A stretch of 64,000 bases of DNA from Sphingobacterium sp. SRCM116780 (GCF_021442025.1 NZ_CP090446.1:3534001-3598000); one strand, 5' to 3'; numbered from the stretch's first letter, positions 40,188 to 51,321 are shown. A program made the numbers and translations. Notes: generated by a model not told the origin, from the letters alone.

Positions 40188-42698
40188 ATGAATGATCCAT
40201 TTTACAAAAAATCTATTTGGTTATCTACTGCCTTAGGACTTCTTTCTATAAATCTTTTTGCCCAATCTCCTGCGAACATCGAAAATAAAATAGCGGTGAA
40301 ATGGGAAGTTCCTACTGGCAAAAATTTAAGAAAAAACCCGACGACAAAATTAGTTATTAAAAACACCAATAATCAAAAACTTGCACTTAAAGACTGGTCT
40401 TTGTGGTTTAATTTTATTCGTGGAATAGATGCTAATTCGATTGATCCTAGATTTAAATTGTCACATCGAAATGGTGATTTGTTCCAACTAGAGTTTGTTA
40501 AAAACAATTTGGTTTTACAGCCTAAAGATACCATTGAAATTAATTTTACAACCAAAGGTGGTCTTATTAACTATACGGATGGTCCTATTGGTTTATATGT
40601 AAGTTATGATGATAAGGGTACTTACGCTAATATTAAAAACTATGAAGCACAAAAAAACACCTTTACTCCAGAAGAGCGAAAAACATATTTAGAACAGAAG
40701 TATACCAACAACGAGCTTCTTTCAAAAGGTGTGCAGCAGGATATTTTACCGCAACCTACCCAATCTCAAGTTGACAAAAATGCTACCTTTAAATTATCAA
40801 ATACGGCTCTTATCTTTTGCGATGCTGATTTTAAAAGAGAGGCTACTTTTTTTGCACAATTTTTAAAGGATCAAACAGGTGTTCAATCACAGGAAACACA
40901 AGATAAAGATGCCCAAGTTAAGATCATCAAGACAAGCGGATTGGCAGATGAAGCTTATGAATTGACCATCGATAGTAAAGGTATAACAGTCAAAGCAAGT
41001 ACAGCAACGGGTGCCTTTTATGGTATTCAAAGTTTAAAATCGTTATTGCCTGCAACCAATTGGAGCAAGTCTAATAAGACACTAAATTTTCCCTTTGCAC
41101 AAGTAAAAGATCAACCGCGTTATCCTTACAGGGGCTTGATGCTAGATGTTGCACGGAACTTCCACAGTAAAGCCGAAGTGTTACGTCTATTGGATGTGAT
41201 GGCACAATATAAACTGAACAAATTTCATTTTCACTTTATCGATGATGAAGGTTGGCGTTTAGAAATCCCAGGGTTACCAGAATTAACAGAAATTGGAAGT
41301 GTACGTTCTGCCAATTTTAAGAATGGAAATTCTTTGCAACCTGCTTATGGATCAGGGGCTGTTCCAAAAGAAAAACAGTTCTTAAGTGCACAAGATTATA
41401 TTGAAATCTTACAATATGCTCAGGCTAGACACATTGAAGTGATCCCTGAAATTGAGACTCCAGGACATGCGCGTGCAGCGATAAAATCAATGGAGGCGCG
41501 TTACCATAAATTTAAACAAGCTGGAGATTTAAAAGCAGCAGAAGAGTACTTATTGCATGATCCGAATGATGTTTCTGTCTATAATTCTGCTCAGAACTGG
41601 AATGATAATGTTTTAAATCCAGCATTACCCTCTACCTATCATTTCATCAGTAAGGTCATAGATGAAGTTAAAGCTATGCATGAAAAAGCGGGAGTACCGT
41701 TGACTATGATCGATTTAGGAGGAGATGAAACTCCTGCTGGTGTATGGGAAAAATCACCAAAAATTGCGGCTTTTATGAAGGAGCAAAGCATCACATCTGT
41801 TCATGATGTTTGGCCTTATTATATCAACGAGATTAATGAAATATGTCAGTCTAAGGGGTTAATCATGTCGGGTTGGGAAGAGATGGGTATGAAAAATTCT
41901 GGAAAACGGATGGATGTAAATCCTGATTTGGGTGATCATAAAATTCAGTTGAATGTTTGGAATAATTTGATTGGTGGTGGGCAAGAAGATTTAGCTTACC
42001 GTTTAGCAAATGCAGGCTATAAAGTTGTATTTACTTCTGCTTACAATAATTATCTGGATATGACTTGGGATCATAATTTTGCTGAACCTGGACACAGTTG
42101 GGTCGGTTTAGTGGATATCAACAAGGCCTATTCATTCGCGCCTGAAAATTACTTCATCAATCTTTTCAAAGATAATTCAGGGAAAGATTTACCGAAGGAT
42201 TTTGCGCAAACAAAAGTGCATTTGACAGAAAAGGGGAAATCTAATTTCTTAGGCGTGAAGGGTGGACTGTGGTCTGAAAAAATCAGTAATGACACGCGTC
42301 TTGAGGAGATGATATTCCCACGCTTATTGGCTATTGCTGATCGCGGTTGGGCTCCAGAACAAGCTTGGGAAAACGGTGCAAGCTTTGATGTCCAAACTTA
42401 CCAAAACAGCTATGCAGGATTCATGCAAAAGTTGGGAAATGATGAACTGAAGAAACTGGACAAAGTAAATAAGGGTTACCATTATCGTGTTCCTGCAGTT
42501 GGTGTTAAATTGGAAAACGGCAAACTGTTCGCGAATACGGATTATCCTGGATTTAAAATTTATTATACGGAGAATAATACGGAACCGACTTTAAAATCTA
42601 AAGAATTTAAAGCAGGAATTCCTTTTAATAACAAGTCGACTTACAAATTTCGAGTGATTACAGAAAACGGTGATTTGGGTATCGTTTCAACCTACTAA
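40188..42698 (+). CDS. Beta-N-acetylhexosaminidase, GH20
   Basis: Starting at ATG 40188 the protein has 836 residues and a signal peptide (KKSIWLSTALGLLSINLFAQ). The longer frame would need a TTG start at 40158. Domains in order: N-terminal carbohydrate-binding CHB_HEX-like (about 25-170), GH20b (about 190-310), GH20 TIM barrel (about 320-690; YRGLMLDVARNFHS, NKFHFHFIDDEGWRLEIPGL) and a C-terminal small domain. The catalytic D513-E514 pair is in MIDLGGDETPAGVWE. It releases terminal GlcNAc or GalNAc from chitin fragments, glycans or peptidoglycan in the periplasm. A bidirectional terminator follows. Confidence 0.93.
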   Translation: MNDPFYKKSIWLSTALGLLSINLFAQSPANIENKIAVKWEVPTGKNLRKNPTTKLVIKNTNNQKLALKDWSLWFNFIRGIDANSIDPRFKLSHRNGDLFQLEFVKNNLVLQPKDTIEINFTTKGGLINYTDGPIGLYVSYDDKGTYANIKNYEAQKNTFTPEERKTYLEQKYTNNELLSKGVQQDILPQPTQSQVDKNATFKLSNTALIFCDADFKREATFFAQFLKDQTGVQSQETQDKDAQVKIIKTSGLADEAYELTIDSKGITVKASTATGAFYGIQSLKSLLPATNWSKSNKTLNFPFAQVKDQPRYPYRGLMLDVARNFHSKAEVLRLLDVMAQYKLNKFHFHFIDDEGWRLEIPGLPELTEIGSVRSANFKNGNSLQPAYGSGAVPKEKQFLSAQDYIEILQYAQARHIEVIPEIETPGHARAAIKSMEARYHKFKQAGDLKAAEEYLLHDPNDVSVYNSAQNWNDNVLNPALPSTYHFISKVIDEVKAMHEKAGVPLTMIDLGGDETPAGVWEKSPKIAAFMKEQSITSVHDVWPYYINEINEICQSKGLIMSGWEEMGMKNSGKRMDVNPDLGDHKIQLNVWNNLIGGGQEDLAYRLANAGYKVVFTSAYNNYLDMTWDHNFAEPGHSWVGLVDINKAYSFAPENYFINLFKDNSGKDLPKDFAQTKVHLTEKGKSNFLGVKGGLWSEKISNDTRLEEMIFPRLLAIADRGWAPEQAWENGASFDVQTYQNSYAGFMQKLGNDELKKLDKVNKGYHYRVPAVGVKLENGKLFANTDYPGFKIYYTENNTEPTLKSKEFKAGIPFNNKSTYKFRVITENGDLGIVSTY

Positions 42699-42702
42699 AA
42701 GG

Positions 42703-42755
42703 ATACTGAACAAAAAAAGAGGTTTGAAATTCAAACCTCTTTTTTTGTTCAGTAT
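42703..42755. terminator. Bidirectional terminator between the GH20 and doxX genes
   Basis: Perfect 25-bp stem (42703-42727 and 42731-42755) with loop AAT. It contains GAGGTTTGA/TCAAACCTC with A7 and T7 tracts on the two sides, so it works for both convergent genes. Confidence 0.87.
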
Positions 42756-42763
42756 TTATTGCA

Positions 42764-43171
42764 TTATTTCTTATCTACAGCATATTTTCCAGGCCCTACA
42801 AATAGGAGTCCGATGAAAACAAAGAATAATTCTATAGCATGTGATGCCCCACTTAGGCCATCTCCTTTTCCTAAATGCACAAGTGCTGCAACCAACATGG
42901 TAAAGGCTAAAAACAATAAAGTAGGTCTATTCCAAAGGCCTATGATTAAAAACAAACCTCCAACACCTTCAGCAATAGCGGCCATAAAGCCCCAAAAGAC
43001 TGGCAAAAAATGAATGCCTAAAACACTCATAGAAGCTCCTAAGTCCTTCCACATTGCTACACCCCCCATTATTTTAGGGAATCCATGTACAATCATCATG
43101 ACCCCTAAACCGATACGCATGATCAATAACCCGAGATCTTTGTATTTTCCTAATGTGCCTAATATTGCCAT
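42764..43171 (-). CDS. DoxX family membrane protein
   Basis: A 135-residue protein with four membrane helices (about 12-32, 55-75, 80-97, 108-126) and the DoxX signatures LLIMRIGLGVMMIVHGFPKI, AIAEGVGGLFLIIGLWNRP and LVAALVHLGKGD. DoxX-type proteins are small quinone-pathway or redox-related membrane proteins, in some organisms forming an oxidoreductase with SseA/SodA. It begins 4 bp after the LD-carboxypeptidase stop on the same strand, so the two form an operon. Its role here is not known. Confidence 0.87.
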   Translation of the reverse strand: MAILGTLGKYKDLGLLIMRIGLGVMMIVHGFPKIMGGVAMWKDLGASMSVLGIHFLPVFWGFMAAIAEGVGGLFLIIGLWNRPTLLFLAFTMLVAALVHLGKGDGLSGASHAIELFFVFIGLLFVGPGKYAVDKK

Positions 43172-43175
43172 ATGA

Positions 43176-44081
43176 TTAATCGATGTATTTTAATGATACT
43201 TTCTTTTTTGTTGTTTTCAATTTTACTTTCTTTCCAAAAACTAAGGCATGGTTATCATCAATATGTCCTGCTGGGTAAGCAAAAGCAATAGGGAAATCAT
43301 ATTCAAGAACTTTATCCAAGACGATTTCTGCAACTGACTGCCCAAAGGAAGGATCTCCATCTTTCATCCCTGAGAATCCGCCGACAATTAACCCTTTGAT
43401 TTTATCAAATTTACCTGCACGTTTTAGCGCCCACAGCATCCGATCTACACTGTAGAAAGTTTCGCCAACATCTTCAATAAATAAAATCTTATGATCATAA
43501 TTGACATCAGATTTGGACGCCAATATGGATAATAAAATAGCTAAATTTCCTCCTGTAAGTATACCTTCTGCTTCCCCTACTCGATTTGGCATTTCTTCTT
43601 GTTCGTATTTATAATTGACAGACTCGCCAAATAATGCCGCTTTCAATGTTGCTAAAGAGGCTTCGGTACCTGCCTCAAATGATTTTGGCATTTGACCATG
43701 TATCGTCGGTATTCCAAACTGTCGTTGGATATGGCTGTGTAAAACGGTGATATCACTAAAACCGATCACCCATTTTGGATGTTTTTTAAACGTTGAAAAA
43801 TCAAGTTGATCAATGATACGCACACAGCCGTATCCTCCTCGAGCAGCAAAAACTGCTTTTATTGATTTGTCATCCAGGGCCCATTGTAGATCTGCTGCTC
43901 GCAGCTGATCATCGCCTGCGAATTGATGATAGGAAGCGGTTACAGTTTTCCCAATAACAACTTCCAAGCCCCAAGATGTTAATATTTTGATAGCTATATC
44001 TATATTTCCTCGAATAAAGCTTGCAGGACTGACAATTGCAACTTTATCCCCTGCTTTAAGAAATTCAGGTATTTTCGTCAT
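43176..44081 (-). CDS. ldcA: LD-carboxypeptidase (peptidase family S66)
   Basis: A 301-residue serine peptidase of the S66 family. Seen are the N-terminal KVAIVSPAS, ARGGYG (80-85), and the full catalytic triad: S109 in VIGFSDIT, E203 in ILFIEDVGE, and H273 in YPAGHIDDN. Spacing agrees with LdcA/MccF. LdcA-type enzymes cut the L,D bond between meso-diaminopimelate and terminal D-alanine of muropeptide tetrapeptides during peptidoglycan recycling; MccF relatives instead destroy microcin C7. No signal peptide, so cytoplasmic, which suits recycling. Divergent from metG; operon with doxX. Confidence 0.9.
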   Translation of the reverse strand: MTKIPEFLKAGDKVAIVSPASFIRGNIDIAIKILTSWGLEVVIGKTVTASYHQFAGDDQLRAADLQWALDDKSIKAVFAARGGYGCVRIIDQLDFSTFKKHPKWVIGFSDITVLHSHIQRQFGIPTIHGQMPKSFEAGTEASLATLKAALFGESVNYKYEQEEMPNRVGEAEGILTGGNLAILLSILASKSDVNYDHKILFIEDVGETFYSVDRMLWALKRAGKFDKIKGLIVGGFSGMKDGDPSFGQSVAEIVLDKVLEYDFPIAFAYPAGHIDDNHALVFGKKVKLKTTKKKVSLKYID

Positions 44082-44110
44082 AATCTTTATTTTAATACCG
44101 CAAATTGAAT

Positions 44111-44118
44111 TATCTTTG
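44111..44118 (+). promoter_or_regulatory. Candidate -7 box for metG
   Basis: TATCTTTG, an exact TAnnTTTG match, ending at the first base of an upstream in-frame GTG (44118). If used, transcription starts after that GTG, so translation should begin downstream, at TTG 44181. No good -33 TTG is seen. Confidence 0.42.
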
Positions 44119-44180
44119 TGAAAGAAACAAACATTTGTGTTGTTTTTTTATTTCGCCAACTACTAATTTACTGTACAGCA

Positions 44181-46250
44181 TTGAGTAATATATCCAAAAA
44201 ACGTTACACCATTACTTCGGCATTGCCTTATGCGAATGGTCCTTTACATATTGGCCATTTGGCCGGTGCCTATATTCCTGGTGATATTTTTGTTCGTTAT
44301 TTACGTCTTAACAACAAAGACGTGGTGTATGTTTGTGGTTCTGATGAACATGGTGCTGCCATCACAATTCGTGCAAAAAAAGAAGGGATCACACCGCAAC
44401 AAATTATTGATAAATACAATGCACAAATCAAAGAAAGCTTTGAGCAATTCGGCATTGCATTCGATATCTACCACCGTACTTCAGAGCCTATTCATCATGA
44501 ATTGTCGCAAGAGTTTTTTCTGAATTTATATGAAAAAGGTGAATTTATAGAGAAGTTTTCAGAGCAATATTATGATGAAGATTTTCATCAATTCTTGGCC
44601 GATCGTTACATTGTCGGTACCTGCCCCAATTGTAAATCGGAAGGTGCTTATGGTGATCAGTGTGAAAAATGTGGTACTTCATTAAATCCAACAGATTTAA
44701 TTAATCCAGTATCAACATTGAGTGGTAAAACGCCGATTTTAAAGAAAACAAAACACTGGTACTTGCCTTTAGATAAATATCAACCTTGGTTAGAAAAATG
44801 GTTGATTGAAGGTAAAAAAGATGTCCTGAAATCCAATGTGTTTGGTCAATGCCAATCTTGGTTAAAATCGGGTTTACAACCTCGTTCGATGACACGTGAC
44901 TTAGATTGGGGGGTAGATGTTCCTTTAAAAGAAGCAGCAGGTAAAAAACTATATGTATGGTTAGATGCTCCTATTGGTTATATTTCAGCAACGAAACAGT
45001 GGGCAATCGATCATGGTAAAAATTGGGAAGATTATTGGAAAAAACAAGCCAATCCTGAAGACGACTCGTGTTTAATTCACTTCATTGGAAAAGATAATAT
45101 TGTATTCCATTGTATTATTTTCCCTGCAATCTTACATGCACATGGTGAATATATTTTGCCAGACAATGTTCCTGCAAATGAATTCTTAAACCTAGAGGGA
45201 GACAAATTGTCGACTTCTCGTAATCATGCTGTTTGGTTACATGAATACTTACAAGAGTTCCCTGGAAAACAAGATGAATTGCGTTATGTATTGACGTCTA
45301 TTCTTCCAGAGACATCGGATAGTGAATTTACATGGAAAGATTTCCAGGCGCGTGTAAATAATGAGCTGGTTGCTATTTTAGGTAACTTTGTCAACCGTGT
45401 CATGGTATTATCGCATAAATATTTTGATGGAAAGGTCTTAAATGGATCTCCTTTTAACGAAGTTGATCAACATACTTTTGCTGAATTAGCAAAATTTCCA
45501 GACGCAATCACGGGTTCTATTCAGCAATACCGTTTTAGAGAAGCGATGTCTTACTTCATGAATGTTGCTCGTCTAGGAAACAAATATTTAGCTGATGAAG
45601 AGCCTTGGAAAGTTATTAAATCTGATGAAGAGCGTGTAAAAACAGTTTTGAATGTCGCGACTCAGATCGTAGCAAATTTAGCGGTTTTAGCGCAGCCATT
45701 CCTTCCAAAAACAGCTACTAAGCTATTCGAGATGCTTAATTTAGCGCAATTGAATTGGGAAGATGCTGGAAAAACAGATTTAATTGCTGAAGGTCATCAA
45801 TTAAGTGAAGTGCAGTTATTATTTGAAAAAATAACTGATGAACAGGTTGATTTCCAATTAAATAAATTGGTTGAAGCTAAAATAGCAAATGCTGCTGCAA
45901 ATGCAAAAACAGATCCTGTTAAAGAAAATATTTCTTTTGATGACTTTACGAAATTAGATATTCGTGTAGGAACTATATTAGAGGCTGAAAAAGTCGCTAA
46001 AACAAAGAAATTATTAAAAATTAAAATTGATACGGGCTTAGATCAACGTACTGTCGTTTCGGGTATTGCAGAATTTTTCACACCCGAAGAGATCATTGGT
46101 AAACAAGTATCTATATTGGTCAATTTAGAACCGCGCGAAATCAAAGGAATTACATCGCAGGGGATGATTTTGATGGCTGAAGATGCTGATGGTCGTTTGG
46201 ACTTTGTTAATCCTTCAACGGCGATTAAACCAGGTAGTACAGTAAGATAA
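44181..46250 (+). CDS. metG: Methionyl-tRNA synthetase
   Basis: A 689-residue MetRS of the Bacteroidota length when started at TTG 44181 ([20 protein letters not shown]). The frame extends upstream to GTG 44118, but that codon overlaps a -7 box and adds a non-homologous 21-residue tail. Seen are the class I HIGH motif (PLHIGH), a zinc knuckle CPNC...CEKCG, the variant KMSKS loop DKLSTSRNH, and a C-terminal EMAP-like tRNA-binding domain (about 585-689, [17 protein letters not shown]). It charges tRNA-Met. A strong terminator follows. Confidence 0.95.
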   Translation: MSNISKKRYTITSALPYANGPLHIGHLAGAYIPGDIFVRYLRLNNKDVVYVCGSDEHGAAITIRAKKEGITPQQIIDKYNAQIKESFEQFGIAFDIYHRTSEPIHHELSQEFFLNLYEKGEFIEKFSEQYYDEDFHQFLADRYIVGTCPNCKSEGAYGDQCEKCGTSLNPTDLINPVSTLSGKTPILKKTKHWYLPLDKYQPWLEKWLIEGKKDVLKSNVFGQCQSWLKSGLQPRSMTRDLDWGVDVPLKEAAGKKLYVWLDAPIGYISATKQWAIDHGKNWEDYWKKQANPEDDSCLIHFIGKDNIVFHCIIFPAILHAHGEYILPDNVPANEFLNLEGDKLSTSRNHAVWLHEYLQEFPGKQDELRYVLTSILPETSDSEFTWKDFQARVNNELVAILGNFVNRVMVLSHKYFDGKVLNGSPFNEVDQHTFAELAKFPDAITGSIQQYRFREAMSYFMNVARLGNKYLADEEPWKVIKSDEERVKTVLNVATQIVANLAVLAQPFLPKTATKLFEMLNLAQLNWEDAGKTDLIAEGHQLSEVQLLFEKITDEQVDFQLNKLVEAKIANAAANAKTDPVKENISFDDFTKLDIRVGTILEAEKVAKTKKLLKIKIDTGLDQRTVVSGIAEFFTPEEIIGKQVSILVNLEPREIKGITSQGMILMAEDADGRLDFVNPSTAIKPGSTVR

Positions 46251-46271
46251 TGCTATTGTCTTCATCAAAAG

Positions 46272-46309
46272 GAAAAGGGTCGAATTAAAATTTTAATTCG
46301 ACCCTTTTC
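46272..46309. terminator. Bidirectional terminator between metG and the Rrf2 gene
   Basis: Perfect 19-bp palindrome arms: GAAAAGGGTCGAATTAAAA and its reverse complement, ending TTTTC. Located between convergent genes. Confidence 0.87.
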
Positions 46310-46328
46310 TATATGCTTATCTTTTTGA

Positions 46329-46778
46329 TTATACTTCTTCTGATGTGTCCAGGTTTAACTGTTTTTCTTTATTAATTAAATTTGCCACGCTGGTATCATT
46401 CAATATTTGCAACATTGCGTTACGTACCTCGACAAAAGTATCGCGTATACCACAGGCATGTTCCGTTGTACACTCGTCACATGAACGATAAAAATTAAGA
46501 CTGACGCAAGGTAAAAGAGCGATAGGTCCATCAATTAATCGCATCACCTGAGATAAAAACACATCTTCAGGAGCTTTATTTAAGCTATAGCCACCTCCAG
46601 CACCTTTTTTACTGTATAAAATCCCCGCATTGCGCATTTCTAGTAGAATTTGTTCTAAGAATTTCTTAGGAATATTTTCTTCTTCAGCAATTTTCACAAT
46701 CTGCATGGGATCCTTACCATAGTTTCTGCCTAAAACCATCAGGGCTTTAATGGCATATTTTGTTTTTTTGGAAAGCAT
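46329..46778 (-). CDS. Rrf2 family transcriptional regulator with cysteine cluster
   Basis: A 149-residue winged-helix regulator: MLSKKTKYAIKALMVLGRNY, NIPKKFLEQILLEMRNAGIL and KKGAGGGYSLNKAPEDV are the Rrf2 helix-turn-helix and wing. Four cysteines (C91, C100, C103 and C109 in CVSLNFYRSCDECTTEHACG) are placed where IscR/NsrR-like members bind an Fe-S cluster. It probably senses cluster supply, NO or redox state; in Bacteroidota similar genes are often near sulfur assimilation genes, but none is here. A TAnnTTTG box lies 24 bp upstream. Confidence 0.9.
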   Translation of the reverse strand: MLSKKTKYAIKALMVLGRNYGKDPMQIVKIAEEENIPKKFLEQILLEMRNAGILYSKKGAGGGYSLNKAPEDVFLSQVMRLIDGPIALLPCVSLNFYRSCDECTTEHACGIRDTFVEVRNAMLQILNDTSVANLINKEKQLNLDTSEEV

Positions 46779-46801
46779 AGGCTATACTAAAAATTTATCT
46801 A

Positions 46802-46809
46802 CAAATCTA
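46802..46809 (-). promoter_or_regulatory. Candidate -7 box for the Rrf2 gene
   Basis: TAGATTTG on the minus strand, an exact TAnnTTTG match, 23 bp ahead of the ATG at 46778. It lies in the 66-bp gap after the phosphatase gene. Confidence 0.4.
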
Positions 46810-46844
46810 CTAAATTCTATCGATTATATAGCATTAAACAAATA

Positions 46845-48485
46845 CTACTGCCCAAGAACTTCTACGATTGGGGTTCCAATATTTCCATTTGGTTCCATTA
46901 CATGTAGTAAAGCCGCTAATGTAGGTGCAATGTCCGTAACATTGACCGCTTTATTAGAAACACCGTGTTTGATACCCCAACCCATAAACACTAAAGGGAT
47001 ATGCGAGTCAAAACTCGACCACGTTCCGTGCGTAGTACCAGTAGATCGTGGTGTACCATCATACCATTGTGGCTCTACGACGATTTGGATCACCCCACTT
47101 CGTTTCAAATTATAGCCATTGATTGCTTTTTCTCGTATCGCAAGTGGTGCTTGTAAAACATCTCCTTTCGACATATCAAATACAAAAGCAACTCCGTCCT
47201 CTTTTTTCAACTGTTTGATAATATCGGCTTTAATCGCTTCCTCGTCCAATTTGAATTGCTCTATTTTTGCGTTATCCAAATGAACCTGGTAGTTCATTAA
47301 GCTTTTTACAAGCTTTTCTTGTCCATACTTAGCTTCCAAGTCTTTATTTAACGAGGTGAGGATCTGTCTACTTGGGAAGTAACCACCATTTCCTTTCATG
47401 TCCATGAAATAACGTGAATTATAAGAGGCTGCATGATCTGCTGTTAAAAAGAACGTATAGTTTCCTGCACCTACAGACTTATCCAAATAATTGAATAGAT
47501 CTGCTAGTTCACGATCTAGTCGCAAATAGATATCTTCGATCTCTACAGAAGAAAGTGAATAACGGTGACCTACATAATCTGTTGCCGATAAACTTACACA
47601 TAGAAAGTCGGTACTTTTTGTTGGGTTATTTCCTAGCTTTTCATTTTCAATCGCTGCTTTTGCCAGATCTAATGTTAACGTATTACCCATAGGGGTTGTT
47701 TTAATTAACTCGAACCCTTCCGTTTGCATTAACTTCGATGTTTCACGAGGCAATGTCGGACTTGCTTCTCCTGCATATTTACCTTCATACACATTATCAT
47801 CAGCAATACTTGCGGTATACGTTGATAAATCGTGTAATGGTTTCCAATCTTGTTTCAAATATTTTTCAGCAAGTTTTTTCTTATTGAAACCCTCTACCCA
47901 TTTTGGTAGTTTATCCATGTAGAAATTACTGGTGATCCAATTTCCTGATTTTGATTCAAACCAATAAGCGGCATCAGCAAAATGACCTGCTGGAAGAATA
48001 CCACCACGATCTTTGATCGCAATACCAATAACTTTAGATTTAAAATTTGTCGCTAATTTCAATTGATCGGTAATCGTTGAAGCAAGGAGATTACGAGGGG
48101 ATTGTTTTCCTTCAGCTTCTGTTGTTCCTACGCCTAGTACATTATCATCTTGCGTACAGTACATCGCTTTACCCGTCTGCTCCATAATCCAATCATTCCC
48201 CGCAATACCATGTATAGCAGGTACAGATCCTGTATACACGGAACTATGTCCAATCGCCGTATAGGTAGGAATATAATTGATCAACGTGTTTTCGCAAGAA
48301 AACCCTTCATTCAACAATCTTTTAAACCCATCATTGCCATAACGTTCCGCAAATCGATACAAATAATCCCATCGCATTTGGTCAACCATAAGACCAACGA
48401 CTAACTTAGGACGTTCTGGTGACTGTGCAAAGCTTGTTAGGCTACAAAACCCTACACACATCATTATTAACATTTTTTTAATCAT
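46845..48485 (-). CDS. pafA: PafA-like alkaline phosphatase
   Basis: A 546-residue exported phosphatase (signal peptide about 1-21, ending SFAQS) of the PafA type with a threonine nucleophile. Metal and active-site residues line up with the Elizabethkingia enzyme: D35 (GLMVDQMRWD), T76 in NYIPTYTAIGHSS, N97 in IAGNDW, K158/R160 (AIKDRGG), a D...H pair in LSATDYVGHRYS, DH in FLTADHAASYN and a last H in GTTHGTWSS. PafA cleaves phosphomonoesters in the periplasm and, unlike PhoA, is expressed regardless of phosphate level in the studied Bacteroidota. It is 34 bp downstream of uvrA and may share its transcript. Confidence 0.92.
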   Translation of the reverse strand: MIKKMLIMMCVGFCSLTSFAQSPERPKLVVGLMVDQMRWDYLYRFAERYGNDGFKRLLNEGFSCENTLINYIPTYTAIGHSSVYTGSVPAIHGIAGNDWIMEQTGKAMYCTQDDNVLGVGTTEAEGKQSPRNLLASTITDQLKLATNFKSKVIGIAIKDRGGILPAGHFADAAYWFESKSGNWITSNFYMDKLPKWVEGFNKKKLAEKYLKQDWKPLHDLSTYTASIADDNVYEGKYAGEASPTLPRETSKLMQTEGFELIKTTPMGNTLTLDLAKAAIENEKLGNNPTKSTDFLCVSLSATDYVGHRYSLSSVEIEDIYLRLDRELADLFNYLDKSVGAGNYTFFLTADHAASYNSRYFMDMKGNGGYFPSRQILTSLNKDLEAKYGQEKLVKSLMNYQVHLDNAKIEQFKLDEEAIKADIIKQLKKEDGVAFVFDMSKGDVLQAPLAIREKAINGYNLKRSGVIQIVVEPQWYDGTPRSTGTTHGTWSSFDSHIPLVFMGWGIKHGVSNKAVNVTDIAPTLAALLHVMEPNGNIGTPIVEVLGQ

Positions 48486-48519
48486 GTCTTTTGTTCTATT
48501 TAGGCTATAAATGTAAAAA

Positions 48520-51321
48520 CTAATCTTTTAAATGTGATTGTAAATATTGTCCTGTATAAGAATCTTTACAATGGACTAAATCCTCCGGAAGACCAGCAAA
48601 AACCAATTTACCTCCTCGATCTCCTCCTTCTGGACCAATATCAATAACCCAATCTGCCGATTTAATCATATCCATATTATGCTCGATAACTAGAATACTA
48701 TTGCCTAAAGCCATCAATGCATCAAATGATTTCAGCAGCTTCTTAATATCATGAAAATGAAGTCCTGTTGTCGGTTCATCAAAAATGAATAAGGTTTTTT
48801 TACTATTATTCCCTTTAATTAAGAAGGAAGCCAATTTGATCCGTTGTGCTTCTCCACCAGATAACGTACTCGAAGATTGTCCCAATTTGACATATCCTAA
48901 TCCCACATCTTGTAGAGGTTGCAATTTTGACAAGATTTTTGCTTGATCAGCAAAGAAAACAATCGCTTCATCCACACTCAATTCAAGAACATCAGCAACG
49001 GATTTATGTTTATACTGTACGTCTAAGACATGTTGCTTAAATCGCTTGCCTTCACATGCTTCACAGGGCAATACAATATCTGCCATAAATTGCATTTCAA
49101 TCTTCACCTCTCCTTCTCCCTGGCAAATATCACATCGGCCACCTTCCACATTGAATGAAAATGCTGCAGGTTTCAATCCTGCTGCTTTAGCAATAGGCAA
49201 ATTTGAATACAATGCTCTAACTTCATCCCAAGCCTTCACATAGGTAACAGGATTAGAACGAGAAGATCGACCGATTGGATTCTGATCAACCATTTCAATT
49301 TGTTCTACTTGACCAATATCTCCCTCAATCCCATCATATACACCCGTCTGCTCTCCAGAGTAATTACCAATTGCCTTCTGCAAGGCGGGATATAAAATTC
49401 TTTTCACTAAGGAAGTTTTTCCTGAGCCTGAAACTCCAGTAACAACCGTAAAGTTATGGAGTGGAAAAGTAACATCGATTCCCTGTAGATTATTTTCATG
49501 TGCTCCCTTTATGGTAATAGCGTTGTTCCACTTACGGCGATGTTGTGGAATAACAATTTTTTCTTTCCCGCTTAAATATCGACCGGTTAAACTTTTCGTA
49601 TCTTTTAGGATCGCATCATATTCTCCTGCAAAAACCCGTTCCCCTCCATTCACACCAGCCTCTGGGCCAATATCAATCAGATAATCGGCGGATTCCATCA
49701 TTTCTTGCTCATGCTCGACTACAATGACCGTATTTCCGATATCTCGTAATGATTTTAAAACGCCAATCAGTCTTTGGGTATCTCTGGGATGTAAACCAAT
49801 ACTTGGCTCATCCAATACATAAATAGACCCAACTAACGAACTACCTAAAGAGGTTGCTAGATTGATACGTTGAGATTCTCCTCCAGAAAGGGAGTTAGAG
49901 AGACGATTTAACGTTAAATAGCTCAATCCTACATCACATAAAAACTGTAATCGACTGTCGATCTCTGATAATAATCGCTTTGCGATTAATAGATCATTTC
50001 CTTCTAACGTTAAGGTTTTAAAGAAAGCCAATGCTTTATCCAATGGCATCAACACAATATCCGTAATCGACTTATCCGCAACTTTGACATAGGTAGCATC
50101 TTTACGTAAACGTGATCCATGACAGTCTGGACAGTCTGTTTTACCGCGATAGCGTGATAACATAACGCGATATTGAATCTTATACGTTTGTTCTTCTAGT
50201 TCTTCAAAAAACTGATTGAGTCCTGCAAAATATTTATTTCCAGTCCAAAGCACTTTTTTCTGCGCATCTGTTAAGTCGGAATAGGAACGATGAATAGGGA
50301 AATCAAATTTTAAAGCAACTTTTACAAGTGCCTGCAACCATTCTCCCATTTTTTCTCCACGCCAAGGTGCAATAGCACCATCGTATACGGATCGGCTTTT
50401 GTCTGGAATCACCAAGTCTGCATCAATACCAATTACTTTCCCATAACCTTCACAACGACGGCAAGCACCATAAGGGTTATTAAAACTGAAGAAGTTAGGG
50501 GTTGGTTCTTCGAATAAAATACCATCAAGTTCGAAACGATCTGAGAAATGATGTATATCATCTCCAACGGCTATGGAACAATTTCCTTTTCCTTCAAACA
50601 AGGCTGTTTGAATAGAATCTGAAAGTCGATTTAAGGTATCGTCATCTTTTTCAATACGAACACGATCAATAACAATTTCTATTTCATGTTCTTTAATTGC
50701 TTTGTTATCGACTTTTCGATCATCAATAATGGTCTCTATTTTCTGCAAATCGCCGTTGTGCTTGATCCGTACAAATCCTTTTTGTAGCAATAAAGACAAT
50801 TCTTCTTTCAACTTACGATCATTAGCAGGGATAAGCGGTGCATAGATCGTTATCGAGGTACCTTCCTCCAGATTAGCGACAAAATCAACAATCGTTGATA
50901 CGGTATCTTTTGTAACTAATCGACCTGATATCGGGGATATTGTTTTACCTATTCGTGCGTATAATAGCTTCAAATAATCATAGATCTCGGTCGAAGTTCC
51001 TACTGTTGAACGTGGGTTACTGGTAATCACACGTTGCTCAATAGCAATAGCAGGTGCAATTCCTTTGATGTAATCAACTTCAGGTTTATTCATTCTTCCC
51101 ATGAATTGTCGTGCATAAGAAGATAGACTTTCTACATATCGACGCTGCCCTTCGGCATACAGCGTGTCAAAAGCTAAAGAAGATTTTCCTGAACCTGACA
51201 TACCTGTAATGACAACCAATTTATTTTTGGGAATATCGATATCAATATTCTTTAGATTATTGACCCTTGCTCCTTTTATTTGAATATAATTTTTCGGACT
51301 ATGATCCTGTGTTTTTGCCAT
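48520..51321 (-). CDS. uvrA: Excinuclease ABC subunit A
   Basis: A 933-residue UvrA, the DNA-damage recognition ATPase of nucleotide excision repair. It has two ABC modules: Walker [10 protein letters not shown] (N-terminal) with signature SLSGGESQR, and GVSGSGKTS with LSGGEAQR. Zinc fingers are visible as [18 protein letters not shown] and [10 protein letters not shown]...CEACEGKR. Length and layout are normal. Bacteroidota often carry two uvrA paralogues; this one has the full insertion domain and looks functional. No other uvr gene is nearby. Confidence 0.96.
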   Translation of the reverse strand: MAKTQDHSPKNYIQIKGARVNNLKNIDIDIPKNKLVVITGMSGSGKSSLAFDTLYAEGQRRYVESLSSYARQFMGRMNKPEVDYIKGIAPAIAIEQRVITSNPRSTVGTSTEIYDYLKLLYARIGKTISPISGRLVTKDTVSTIVDFVANLEEGTSITIYAPLIPANDRKLKEELSLLLQKGFVRIKHNGDLQKIETIIDDRKVDNKAIKEHEIEIVIDRVRIEKDDDTLNRLSDSIQTALFEGKGNCSIAVGDDIHHFSDRFELDGILFEEPTPNFFSFNNPYGACRRCEGYGKVIGIDADLVIPDKSRSVYDGAIAPWRGEKMGEWLQALVKVALKFDFPIHRSYSDLTDAQKKVLWTGNKYFAGLNQFFEELEEQTYKIQYRVMLSRYRGKTDCPDCHGSRLRKDATYVKVADKSITDIVLMPLDKALAFFKTLTLEGNDLLIAKRLLSEIDSRLQFLCDVGLSYLTLNRLSNSLSGGESQRINLATSLGSSLVGSIYVLDEPSIGLHPRDTQRLIGVLKSLRDIGNTVIVVEHEQEMMESADYLIDIGPEAGVNGGERVFAGEYDAILKDTKSLTGRYLSGKEKIVIPQHRRKWNNAITIKGAHENNLQGIDVTFPLHNFTVVTGVSGSGKTSLVKRILYPALQKAIGNYSGEQTGVYDGIEGDIGQVEQIEMVDQNPIGRSSRSNPVTYVKAWDEVRALYSNLPIAKAAGLKPAAFSFNVEGGRCDICQGEGEVKIEMQFMADIVLPCEACEGKRFKQHVLDVQYKHKSVADVLELSVDEAIVFFADQAKILSKLQPLQDVGLGYVKLGQSSSTLSGGEAQRIKLASFLIKGNNSKKTLFIFDEPTTGLHFHDIKKLLKSFDALMALGNSILVIEHNMDMIKSADWVIDIGPEGGDRGGKLVFAGLPEDLVHCKDSYTGQYLQSHLKD

